A stretch of DNA of 64,000 nt, from assembly GCF_036884655.1 (NCBI RefSeq), contig NC_088355.1, positions 21,330,001 through 21,394,000 of the forward strand, read 5' to 3'. The stretch is from Musa acuminata AAA Group (taxonomy: Eukaryota; Streptophyta; Magnoliopsida; Zingiberales; Musaceae). The position numbers and the translations under genes were made by a program. The notes under the pieces were generated by a model, which worked only from the letters and a program-made list of their open reading frames with translations, had not been told where the DNA came from and ran no database searches. How positions within the stretch are numbered: position 1 is the first letter of the stretch; each line of letters starts with the position of its first letter. This document shows, piece by piece, positions 34,468-45,902 of the stretch.

Positions 34468-36069
34468 TGTTAGCATCAAGAGCACTAAGAGAGGGGGGGG
34501 GGGGGGGGGGGGCGGTGAGTTAGTACAATGGAAAACTTTCAATGATTTAAAACGACGTTCGTACGATAATAACACTTTCGATGAAAAATCATTTCGAAAA
34601 GTTCTTCAACTTAAGATTAAGCGAAGTACAGTTGAAGAAAAGCAATGAAGGTAGTTTGTAGTTAAGATAGAGAGCATAATGTAAATGCAAACTGAGATTT
34701 AGAGTGGTTCGGTCAATCTTGACCTACATCCACTTTTGGCTTCTTCCTCCAATTAGGTCATCGATGTCCACTAGAGGCCTTCCTTCAATAGGCGAAGGCC
34801 AACTACCATTTTACAGCTTTACTCCTTTTGATAGGCTTAGGAGACAACCATTACAGATTTTCACTCCTCTCTTGAATGATTAAAACTTAGATGAAAAGAG
34901 GGAAAAGAACTTTTGGCCTTTTACAACACTTTTGAACTCTCAAATTCTCAGAATAAGATCAAGATTTCGGTCCCTTTCATGTAGGAAAGGGTGGGGTTTA
35001 TATAGGCCCCAACTGGTTCGAATTTGGAGCTCAAAAATGTCATCTATAGGATTTCCAAGGTCCTAGCGGTTCTACCACCATAAATGGGCGGTACTCCTGC
35101 CTAGCATTATTCGGAGACCGAGCTCAGACGTTACCACCGCCTGACAGGGGCGGTATTACCGCTTGGCATTCTTGGGAGACTGAGCTACTAGGCGGTGCCA
35201 CCGTCGGCTAGGAATTTTGGGTTTGAATGGGCTGATCCAATCAGCCCAATTTGGGTCTATCAAGGGCCCAATTGCCCCCAGATTAAGTTAATGGGATCAC
35301 CTCTCATTCCTAACTTAATCTACATGCTAACTATGATATTTAAGACATTAATACTGTAACTTGCTTTGATGCGTCAATCGCTTCTTCCGGCGAACTTCCG
35401 GCGAACATCCGACGAACCCTTAGCGATGCTCCGGTGGAATTCTAGCAAACTCCTGGACTTACGACAATCCACTTGGTGAGTTTTGACGAGCTTTTTTGGC
35501 AAGCTCTTGGACTTCTCAGATTTGTTCCTGCAGAACCTCGTGGATTGCCAAAGAAGCTCGTCAAAACCGGACTTCTGTCGAACTCTCGAACCCCCAATGT
35601 GATCATGGTCTTGACTCCGGCACAACTCCTGCTATATGTCTTTCTGCCATCATAGTTAATTCTGCACATGTAAAATAAACTTCAATCTAGATAATTAATA
35701 CTAAGCCTTAATCAAGTTGTCCGGCACGTCATTGGTCTCTCGACGCTTCGTCCGATTCTTCAACGCATCGTCCTCTCTTGCGGCCTATTGCCCAATCGGC
35801 CAGTTGACTCCGCAACTTCAATATCCTTGGCGCAATATCCACTCTTCTTGGCCCGATGCCCGAATCCATGGCCTAAAGCCTTATATCGATACGTCGATCG
35901 ATCCATCAACCCAATGCCCAATCTTCTGACATGTTCTCCTTCGGCATAACTTGATTTTTCCACTTTAATTATCTTATCCTGATCGAAGCATCTTGCGTCA
36001 CTCAAAACGCAGATTAAAATATTAACACAATTATCAATTGGTTTCATTATCAAAATACGAGATTCAACA
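34468..36069 (-). repeat. Sire-2 5' LTR
   Basis: Plus-coordinate reading TGTTAGCATC to GATTCAACA, 1602 bp. A run of about 21 G (34492-34512) lies near the inner end, a hypervariable C-run in the LTR sense. Diverged palindrome array at 35050-35210. Confidence 0.9.
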
Positions 36070-36074
36070 GCCAC

Positions 36075-36607
36075 TTCCCGGAGTACATACTTGTAACGGC
36101 CTCCTTGTAGGTCTGAGGATCAATATCCTCAACATCCTTTCCTCAATATGTATGTCCCATTTATCTCTCAAGATGATGGGATACTCTGTTAGACCTATGT
36201 AAAGTCGAAACTTATGTGCTATGTACCTGAATAGACTCAGGCTATGGAGTGGTGCTTGAGCTAGGTTCTCTAACCTCGCTCTACTCTATCACGCTCCCAC
36301 TATCTCTGCTATGAATATGTTCCTTCTCAAGGAATAACGCTCACTTTGCTACAAAGACCTTTTGGTCCTTTGGATGATAGAAATAATACACATAAGTATG
36401 GGCAAGGCAGCCCCAAATCTTAATAACCTTAAGATCGAGCCTCTTCCCTATATAGTGTAGACACTACCGACTTAGTTAGAACTCTGTTCAGAATGTAAGC
36501 TCATGTGTATAAGGAGTTGTCTATACCGACTTAGTTAGAACTCTGTTCAGAATGTAAGCTCATGTGTATAAGGAGTTGTCTATTGGGATAGAATCTCATG
36601 GTCCTTA
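36075..36607 (-). pseudogene. Ang-4 integrase/RT linker with 59 bp perfect duplication
   Basis: Matches the Ang-3 region 21680-22340 on the minus strand but with deletions and no open frame. 36465-36523 is repeated without change at 36524-36582 (starts TACCGACTTAGTTAG, ends GAGTTGTCTA). Each copy carries the same internal deletion relative to Ang-3 (joined at AAGCTCATG), so the deletion came first. Confidence 0.75.
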
Positions 36608-36827
36608 TTTCACCCCCCTTGAATTTTTAACGTTCAGGAAGTGTGAACCTAACTCAAAATCAATATATTATAATTCAACAATAATCCATTCCAGGATCCA
36701 AACATACATTTAAGGACAATAACCTGAAACTATATAATCATAAAATCTGAAACCAACTCACAAAGACAATAACCACCATATAAATCCACAAGTGTGATAA
36801 GCTATCCAGCATATCAATGACATATGA

Positions 36828-37101
36828 AGTTGATAATAGTACACTCAACAGAACCTTATAAGCCAATTTTAATCTTGCCCACTTTCGATGTGGGACTAAT
36901 AAAGAGTGTTACAGTCTGTCGGCTCTGATGCCAAATGTCACGACTTGAGCCTACTGAGCTAATTAGCCTATCAACTTTGTTTGGTCTAAACTACTGACCA
37001 AAATGCTTAAGCTGAAGTTAATAGTAATACACTCATCAGACCCTTATAAGCCAATCTTAATCTTGCCCACTTTCGATGTGGGACTAATCAGGGGTGTTAC
37101 A
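36828..37101 (-). mobile_element. Short TRIM-like element, deleted form
   Basis: A complete terminal repeat (36936-37101, 166 bp, plus reading TGTCACGACT...GGGTGTTACA) and the proximal 86 bp of a second (36828-36913) flank a 22 bp interior (36914-36935). On the minus strand the interior begins TTTGGCATCAGAGCC, a tRNA-iMet PBS. Terminal repeats under 200 bp, a tRNA-Met PBS and no coding sequence fit a terminal-repeat retrotransposon in miniature. Here almost the whole interior and half of one LTR are gone. Confidence 0.65.
37043..37087 (-). promoter_or_regulatory. USE-like plus TATA-like elements in TRIM LTR
   Basis: Minus strand: TAGTCCCACATCG (37074-37086) contains RTCCCACATCG, the Upstream Sequence Element of plant snRNA genes. 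CTTATAAG (37043-37050) follows 23 bp later. The same pair with the same 23 bp gap is at 36855-36898. In plant U6 (Pol III) genes USE and TATA are about three helical turns apart, and in Pol II snRNA genes about four. Function is inferred. Confidence 0.5.
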
Positions 37102-38240
37102 ATATCGATGACATATGAAACATTTCGGAGCATATCAAAGGCATATGAAATGTGTTAGTATATATCAATGCCATATAACACATTTCAAAGCAAATTAATG
37201 ATGTATGAAATGTTTAAAAAGCATAAGAAACATTTCAGAACATATCAAAGAACAAATACGAAACAGAAGCTTAAACATTGCATATGACGTTACACACTTC
37301 ATTTTTATCCAGAGCATATATAGAAGTACATAACCAAAGCTCTGGATATCATATCAAACAGATAGAAAGTGAAGTGGGATCATAACATAATATGGTCCAT
37401 ACATTTCTGAATGACCACCAAATATAATCTAGAGTATCATGGGCTCTAAGCACATACCCTTTTCCATTTCTGGCAAAAGTCCAAATAATCCCTTTACTAT
37501 TTCTAGCAAAGGTTCACATTATCCTATAAACACCATAGTATAAAAGAGTATTATGAACAATAAAATTGAGACATAGCGGAAACACATGCGGAACAACGGA
37601 ATGCATGTGCCTATATGAAATATTATGATACAAACATGAAGTTTACATAATAGATTCAGGTATGCAAATACTTGTAAGACAAGAGTATACATGAATTCGA
37701 AGCAATAAGGTAAAACTCAACTAAAGTAAGGATTTTAGCTAAAATCAATTCCAAAAAAGATGAAACAAGTATAGGTGAAATCAACCAAAGATCGATTCTG
37801 ACATAATTTGAGAGGCACATTATGTGAATTATTTGGATAATCAATTATGCTCTAATTTGCATAAAATATGGGTCATTTGAAAGATATATCAATCTAGTTT
37901 TAGATAAATCATATTTTGTATGAATAGGAGTTTCCAACAATGAGTTATAAATAATTTAGTAACTAAAGGACAGAGAATATTATCTCTATTTTGTAGAATT
38001 CATAGAGTTAATTAGAACAGATGATTTAGTCATCATTTATGCTCTAAATCTTTTAAATCTGATATTTACAGAAAGGTTTATAAGTCTGGTTTCTAATAAA
38101 TGATGTTTCAAATAAATCAAAGTTTTCAACAAAGAGTTATAAGCAAGAGAGCATTGAAAGGTCAAAATCAATAGTCTCTATTTTACAGAGTCTCAATAGT
38201 CATAATTATATTATAAACCAACCTAATTATAACTAAAACT

Positions 38241-38616
38241 ACTTCAATCTAGATAATTATTATAATGTATTAATCACATGTTATCCGGCATGTCATTAGT
38301 TCATCGGTGCATCATCCTCTTTTGTAGTCTTTTACCCAATCGGCATGTTGATCTGTACAACTCTGATCTCCTTGGCACAATGTCCACTCTTCTAAGCCTG
38401 ATGCCCGAACTCATGGTAGGAAGCCTTTTGCCGACATGTCAACTAATCCTCCAACTCGACGTCCAATATTCTGATATGTTCCACTTTGACCCAACATTGA
38501 ATCTTCTTACTTTAATTATCTCTTAATGATCAAAGCTAATCCTACATCACTCAAAAATGTAGATTAGATCATAAATTTTATCAATTGGTTTCATCATCAA
38601 AATCTGAGATTCAACA
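38241..38616 (-). repeat. Sire LTR end fragment
   Basis: Plus reading from ACTTCAATCTAGATAATTAT through TTATCCGGCATGTCATTAG to TGAGATTCAACA, matching 30355-30748 and 35680-36069. It ends at the LTR terminus and adjoins Ang leader sequence. Confidence 0.75.
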
Positions 38617-38946
38617 AGTCTAGCCTCATGTTTATCGACTTAATATTATCGATAGAGGGGATTTTATTTGGTCTCCTAATATGACATGTCACACACATAC
38701 ATATTTAATATATATCTACATCGCATGCAAATATATATATATATATATATAGTAGGTGTATAGGCAATTACACATCACATGAGCAATCACACCAGATGAT
38801 CATGGACCACAGTCTAATGTGATTAGGCCTGAGCTAGTAGGCCTAATCAATCACATCAAGATTTATGAGTGCAGCGATGCATCTCTATGCCCTATGATCA
38901 TCCATCTCATCCTCGTTGATTATGTCGGCATCTCGACGTATTTCCA
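38617..38946 (-). repeat. Ang leader fragment (Ang-6)
   Basis: Collinear with the Ang-3 leader at about 24585-24930: CTTAATATTATCGA, GGTCTCCTAATATG, the (TA)n tract and GAGCAATCACACCAG. Stops at TTTCCA where the Sire-3 LTR starts. Confidence 0.75.
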
Positions 38947-40252
38947 TGTTAGGATCGAGTCGGCACTAAGAGTGGATAAAAATGACATCCTCGTTGAATT
39001 AGTGCAGTGGATAAAAATGACATCGTATCTAAAAATATTCGTTTTGATTAAAACCAATCTCGGAATATATTAACTTGAAAGTGTATGAGAGCGTAGTGAG
39101 AGTAAGAAATCAGTTTGTAATGTAAAGTAGATTGAAATAAAGGTAAATAGTAAAACAGAAATGCAACTGATTTATAATGGTTCAATCGTTGTGACCTACA
39201 TCCACTCCCGATTCCTCTTCACTCAAGGCCACCGACTTCCACTACTGATCTTCTTTCAACGAGCAAAGATCAACTATCCTTTTTCACTCGATTCTCCTTT
39301 TGATAGGTTCAGGAGAGAACCTTTACAACCCCCTTCATTTCTCTCTTAAACAAGACTGACACTTAAAGCTTGAGAGGAGTTCTCATAAGATTACAATAGC
39401 TTTTTTGTTTCTTTTTGCTCTCAATTCTTATGTATGTTAACCAAGGATGAGAGGGGTATTTGTAGGCCTCAAGTGGATTCAAACTTGGAGCCTAAAAGTG
39501 CCTCATCCCCGATTTTTGGGGTACTAGCGGTACCACCGCCTGTAGCACTAACACTGGGCGGTACCACCGTCCAGCCTGGCGGTACCATCTCCTGACACCC
39601 TACCACTAGGTATTACCACTGCCTAGTCTAGTAGTACCACCGCCTGATAGTCTCTCGGAGACTATGTCTGGGCGGTACCACCGCCTAACACTGTTCGGAT
39701 GTTGTACCACAATGGTTTCACCTGTTGGGTCATTGTCTGGGCCTTTCACTTGGCCCAATACAACTCAAACTTGGACCCCATTGGCACCTAATTGAGTTAG
39801 CCTAATTCTAACCCAATTATATGCTAACTATGAATTTTAAGGCATACACTAAGCTAAATAAGTCTGGTAAGTCTAGGTTTCTTCCAGCAACCTTTCAGCG
39901 AACTTCCGATGATCTCTCGACAATGTTCTAGCGGACTACTAGCAAGCTCCTAGACTTTACGATGATCTTCTTGGTGAGTTCCGACGAGCTTGTTTGGCAA
40001 GCTCCTAAACTTCTTGGTCAATTCTGGTAGAACTTTCGACGAACATCTAGACTTCCGACGAACTCTCGAACTCCCAATAAAATCTCGTTCTTGATTCCAG
40101 GACTTCATTTTGATTTATGCCTTGATCACTATCATAGTTAATGCTAGTCATAGGTTCCCTTTAAGCCAATCATATGAGTGATAGTACATGTGACTTGACA
40201 CGTAGTCTTTTTGCTTATTATATTTTGGTATTTATCAATTTATATTACTTAT

Positions 40253-40289
<37 letters not shown>

Positions 40290-40374
40290 GTCCTTGGATC
40301 CGTGCAATGGGAATCAGATCATAATGAGATCACGATAATGGGACCGATTCACCTTTAAACACAAATCCTAAATA

Positions 40375-41745
40375 TGTTAGGATCAAAAGCACACTAAGAG
40401 GGGAGGGGGGTTGGGGGGGGTTGAATTAGTGCAGTGGAAAACTTTCATCAGTTAAAATATGGTTTCGTCAAAAATCGTGTCGGAAAGATCTTTAAATTGA
40501 AAGTATGTGGAAGTGTAGTTGATGTAAAGTAATGAAGCCAGTTTACAGTTAAGATAAATATCAGAAAGTAAATGCAAACAGAGATTTAGAGTGGTTCGGT
40601 CAATCTTGACCTACATCTACTTTTGGCTTCCTCCTCCGATGAGGTCACCGACGTTCACTAGAGGCCTTGCTTCAATAGATGAAGGCCAACCACCCTTTTA
40701 TAGCTTTTCTCCTTTTGACGACCTTAGGAGACAACCCTTATAAGTTTTCACTCCTCTCTTGAATGATCAACACTTAGAAAGAAAGAGGGAGAAGAACTTT
40801 AGCTTTTACAACACTTTTAAGCCTTCAAATACTCATAATTAAAGCAAGCTTTCAGTACCCTTTCATGTAAGAAAGGGTGGAGTTTATATAGGCCCCAATC
40901 AGTTTGAAATTGGAGCTCAAAAGTGTCTATTCCCGGATTTCGGGGTCCTGGCGATACCACTGCCATAACTAGGCGGTACTACCGCTTGTCATCTATCACT
41001 GAGCGATACTACCGCTCAGTTTGGGCGGTACTACTGCCTTACAACGCTCGAAGACTGAGCTCAGGTGGTACCATCGCCTCATAGGGGTGGTACCACCGCT
41101 TGCAGTAATGAATGCCAATGGTACCACCACCTGACATGGGTGGTACTACCGTCCAGAACTCCTGGGAGATCGAGTCTCTTGGGCAGTGCCACTACTGGCC
41201 CTAGTAGTGCCACTGTCGGCCAGGAATTCTGGGTCCGAATGGGCTATTCCATTTAACCTAATTTAGGTCCGTTAAGGGCTCAATTGGCCCCTGATTAAGT
41301 TAGAAGGATCACCTTCCAATCCTAACTTAATCTATAAACTAACTATGACAATTAAGACATCATTACTGCAATTTGTGTTCCGGTGTATCAATCGCTTCTT
41401 CCGGTGAGCTTTCGGCAAACTTCCGTTGAATATCCGACGAACCCTTAATGATGCTCCGATGGACTCCCGGCAAGCTCTTAGACTTCGCGACGATCTTCTT
41501 GGTGAGTTCCGATGAGCTTCTTTGGTAAGCTCCTAGACTTCTCGGATTGTTCCTGTAGAACTTCCGATGAACGTCCGAACTTCCGACAAACTCTCGAACT
41601 CCTAATGTGATCTTGGTCTTGACTCCGGCTCAACACCTACTGTATGTCTTACTACCATCGTAGTTAATCCTACACACTTATCTCAACATATACATTAGAT
41701 AAACAAATGACAATTGACTTCATCATCAAAATCTGAGATTCAACA
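40375..41745 (-). repeat. Sire-4 3' LTR
   Basis: Plus reading TGTTAGGATC to GAGATTCAACA, 1371 bp; partner LTR 1359 bp after removing TGT-4. Array of GGCGGTACTACCGC and GGTGGTACCACCGC units at 40960-41220. TATA box at GGAGTTTATATAGG near 40880. Confidence 0.92.
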
Positions 41746-42918
41746 ATCTCTCCCTTTTTTATGATGACAATTAATTGATAACAGAGTTAACCTTAACTCC
41801 CCCTATCTATATGTCATACTTGAGATAAGTCATTCTTGAGTTCAAAGCCTTTGAATTTAAGAGACATATTAATAAGTTAATTTTATTTAAGCTTATCAAT
41901 ACCCTCATCATGATTCCTATCATGATATAGCAATTCTGAAAATGATGTCAAGGCATGACATCCATTTTCAAGTCTTATATTTTAAACATGAAGGATAGCA
42001 ATCATAGCAAATCATCATATGGTAAGATATCAACATTGTAAAATTACAATGTAAGCTCTAGATATCTTAACATAATGCAAACATTTCAAGTGTATAGCAA
42101 TTCATTCTATCATCAATTTACCACATATTTCTCCCCCTTTGTTATCAAAAAAAGGAGAGCGATTCAAATGTATTTCAAGTGTGGTAAAAATTCATGTAAT
42201 AAAAAGATTCATGTCATTTTTCAACAATAAGTTGTAAGATACCATTCATACAACTTATTTTTCAAGCAATCATGACATGGTATTATTCAAAAGTCCATTA
42301 AGGAGATAGCTTTAATTACTTCTTCCCTTTTTATTCGTTATTAATGTTTTGCATGAAGGAGAAAAGCCATTGAGAACTAACTTTGAATGAAGTTTATAAA
42401 CGATAAGAGATTAAAGCATGCTTCATTTTTACAAGGATCAAGATATACATGTGAAATTAAATCTTTGCAAGTGTTCAAAAAGATATCTTCCTTCATCAAG
42501 AAGGAAATTATGTGAAAGAATGATTACATCAAATCCATTTCTCAAAAAAAATTTACAAAAGATAAGTCCATGAGAGATGCATTTATCAATTAATTCTATG
42601 TATCAAAAATCATTTAGTGATGGAGCATGGATATGTAATAAATTTGATATAGTATAGGCTTATGAAAGCTCCATTCAAGAAATACCTTAAATCCGAAAGA
42701 GATATACAACAAAATCATGCATTCGGACAATATTTTGTTATAGCTTTTCAATTACAATCATGAAGGTAAATATGTTCATCATCATGGAAATTTTTAGCAT
42801 CAAGGCACAAAATTGCCAACATTAAAGTAAACATGTTATTGAAGCACACAATCTTATATAGAATTTGTATCATGAAATTTTCAGCACCGAATCAAGAAAG
42901 TCCGAAAATGAAATAAAT
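41746..42918 (-). other. Sire-4 non-coding tail with multiple polypurine tracts
   Basis: No ORF. Plus-strand readings of three polypurine-like tracts: ATCTCTCCCTTTTTT at 41746 (adjoining the LTR), ACTCCCCCTATC at about 41797 and TTTCTCCCCCTTTG at 42128-42141. The rest is AT-rich. Confidence 0.75.
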
Positions 42919-45902
42919 TCATGTATTCGGACAAGTCAACATTCCTAATTCTCTTCTAATAAAATTAAATTGTTCTTCACTTAAAGGTTTTATAAAAATA
43001 TCGACCAATTGATGTTTTATATCAATAAACTCTAGGATTACATAATGATTAGTGACATGATCTCATATAAAGTGATGCCTATTGTCAATATGTCTTATTC
43101 TAGAGTGTTGAATGAGATTCTTTATTAAACATATTGCACTTGTGTTATCACATTTAATGAAAATATTTTTAAGACAAATTTTATAATCTTCTAAGGTGTT
43201 TTTCATCCATACAACTTGTGCACAGCATGCACTAGCTGCAATATACTCAGCTACGGTTGTTGATAGTGCAACCGAGTTTTGTTTCTTGAATGACCAGGAA
43301 ACAAGGGCATATCCTAAAATTTGGTATGTTTGATGTGCTTTTTCTATCTAGTCTACATCTAGCAAAATCCGCATCAGCATAAGTAATTAACTCAAAATTC
43401 TTGGATTTTGGATACCATAATCCTAGATTTATGGTTCCTTTAAGATATCTAAGTATTCATTTAACTGCTTTGAGATTAGATATCTTAGGATTAGATTGAA
43501 ATATAGTACAAAGTCCTACACTAAACATGATATCCGGTCTAGTTGTAGTGAGGTAAAGTAAACTTCCTATCATACCCCTATAAGTTTTTTATCAAAGCTT
43601 TCTCCACTTTCATCAATTTCTAACTTAGTGGAGGTGCTCATAGGAGTGTTAATAGCTTTTGAGCTATCCATATTAAACCTTTTTAGTAAATCTAAAGTGT
43701 ATTTTGTTTGACTAATAAATGTATCATTACTTAGTTGTTTGATTTGTAAACCTAAAAAAAAGGTTAATTCTCCTATCAAACTCATTTCAAATTCAAGGCT
43801 CATACTTTTAGCAAAAGATTCACAAAGAGATTCGTTCGTGGAACCGAAGATAATATCATTAGCATAAATTTGAACAATGAGAAAATTATTTTCAAAATTT
43901 TTGATAAACAATGTAGTATTGACCTTGCCATTAGAGAAATTATTTTTAATAAGAAATGAACTAAGTCTCTCATACCAAGCCCTTGGGGCTTGTTTTAAAC
44001 TATAGAGAGCTTTAGTTAATTTAAACACATGATTAGGGAGATTATTATTCTCAAATCCGGGAGGTTGTTCAACATAAACTTCTTTTAAAATAAAGTCATT
44101 TAGAAAAGTACTTTTAACATCCATTTGAAATAACTTAAAATTATTACTACTAGCATAGGCAAGGAGTATCCTTAAAATTTCTAATCGAGCCATAGGAGCG
44201 AAGGTTTCTTTGTAATCGATACCTTCTTCTTAGTTGAAACCTTTGGTCACTAATCTAGCCTTGTTTCTAACCACGATACCAGATTCATCTTGCTTATTTC
44301 TAAAGACCCATTTAGTACCAATAACTAAATGGTTATTTGGCCTAGGAACAAGCTTCCACACCTCATTTCTCTCAAATTGATTTAACTCATCTTACATTGC
44401 GATAATCTATAAATCATCTTTCATGGCTTCGTCAATACATTTAGGTTCAATTTGGAAGAGAAAAGTGGCATTGGCATAAAAATTTTTAAGAGAAGAATAT
44501 GTTTGAACCCCTTTAGATGTGTCTCTTATGATTAGCTCCTTAGGATGAGCATCTACATATTTCCATTCCTTGGGTAAGGATGTTTCGGAAGTGGATGCAT
44601 CCAAATTGCTAGTTGAAGAAGGGGTTTCATTTAAATTCAAGGTATCAAAGTTAACATCATCATCAAAATCATTTTTCTTAATTTCGAAAATCTCATTAAA
44701 AACAACATGAATGTATTCTTCTATAATTAATGTTCTTTTATTGAAGATACGAAATACTTTAGAAATCAAAGAATAGCCAAGAAAAATTCCTTCATCGGAT
44801 TTTGCATCAAATTTTTCTAAGGCATATTTTTCATTCAAGATAAAACACTTACACTAAAAACTTTAAAATATGAAACATTGGGTTTTTTGTTATTCTATAA
44901 CTCATAAGGAGTTTTGGTGAGTAAGGGTCTTATTAGAACTCTATTCATGACATAGCAAGCCGTGTTTACAGCTTCAGTCCAAAAATATTTGGGTAAGCTA
45001 TGTTTATTCAACATGGTTCTTGTCATTTTTTGTAAATTTCTATTTTTTCTTTCTACTACTCCATTTTGTTAAGGATTTCTTGGAGTAGAGAAGTTGTGGT
45101 TGTATCCATTAGATTCACAAAATTCTTGGAAATCACAGTTTTGAAATTCACCACTATGATAACTTCGAATTGATGAAATCATAAAACCTTTTTCATTTTG
45201 AACAAGTTTACAAAACTTGGTGAAATATCTAAAGCATTCACTTTTGTGTTTCAAGAAATAAGTTCATGTGTATCTACTATAATCATCTACAATAACAAAA
45301 GCGTATTTGCTACCTCCTAGGCTTGATGTAAAGATTGGTCTGAATAAGTTCATATGGATCAATTGCAAAGGTCTAGAGGTGTTTATTTGATTCTTAGGTT
45401 TGAAGCTATCTTTTGTTTGTTTTCCTAATTGACTAGCATCACACACGTTATCTTTGATGAACTTGATATGAGGAATTCCTCTTACAAGTTCTTTGGATGA
45501 AATTTGGGTGATTAGTTTCATGCTAGCATGACCTAATCTCCTATGCCAAAGCCAAGCATCGTCATTCAAAACCGAAAAACACATTTTATTGCAAAGATCA
45601 TTGATGTCAATCATGTATATATTATTTTATTTTAATGCAATCATAGATGTGTTCTTGTGTGGTTTTTCAATAATGCTAGCATTAGATTCGAATTTAACAA
45701 TATATCCTTTAAGGCCCAATTGACTAATGCTTAAAAGGTTATGTTTTAAACCATCAACTAACAAAATATCTTCAATAAAGAAATTGGATTTGTTACTTAT
45801 TGTTCCTTTACCAATGATTTTACCCTTGTTGTTATCTCCGAATGTGACATAGCCTTCGTCTATGCTAGTGAGCTTAGAGAATTGAGATGGACCTCCGGTC
45901 AT
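42919..45902 (-). pseudogene. Sire-4 protease-integrase-RT-RNase H
   Basis: Minus strand. GAG-pre-integrase and protease flank at 45940-45630 (RWYLDSGC with catalytic D-S-G, CLRHMTGG). Integrase at 45614-45070: HRRLGHAS zinc-binding histidines, one cysteine of the C-x2-C pair replaced (CDASQLGKQTK), HMNLF and RSYHSGEF where catalytic aspartates are expected, so it is dead. RT at 44193-43570: FKLFQMDVKSTFLN, then YANDIIFGST with the first aspartate of Y-x-D-D replaced by asparagine. RNase H runs 43560 to the stop at 42919, ending FIRRELGMLTCP. Several D-to-N and R-to-stop changes fit C-to-T decay of methylated DNA. Confidence 0.88.

Larger units (their letters stand above)
29099..36069 (-). 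mobile_element. Sire-2, non-autonomous Sire element with TSD
   Basis: Two LTRs (29099-30748 and 34468-36069) lie within the duplication GCCAC (29094-29098, 36070-36074). PBS GGCTCTAATACCAAT (34453-34467, minus sense ATTGGTATTAGAGCC). Inside are only a gag remnant and about 2.7 kb of AT-rich non-coding sequence; protease, integrase, RT and RNase H are absent. About 6.97 kb in all. Removing it restores the Ang-4 reading CTTCTTGCCACTTCCCGGAG. Confidence 0.9.
27181..36607 (-). mobile_element. Ang-4, truncated copia element with two insertions
   Basis: Minus strand: RNase H (27181-27515, 27911-28070), RT (about 28080-28990), and the integrase/RT linker and integrase end (28990-29098, 36075-36607). 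It is interrupted by a 395 bp solo LTR and by Sire-2. Upstream integrase, gag and its own 5' LTR are missing beyond 36607, where TGT-3 begins. Confidence 0.8.
36608..38200. repeat. TGT-3, truncated TGT-family LTR
   Basis: Starts TTTCACCCCCC (for TGTCACGCCCC), follows TGT-1 through the GGAGCATATCAAAGGCATATG repeats (37125-37260) and GGTCCACACC-like blocks, and stops near 38200 where Sire LTR sequence begins. A TRIM lies inside it. 38200-38240 is AT-rich filler of unclear origin. Confidence 0.7.
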
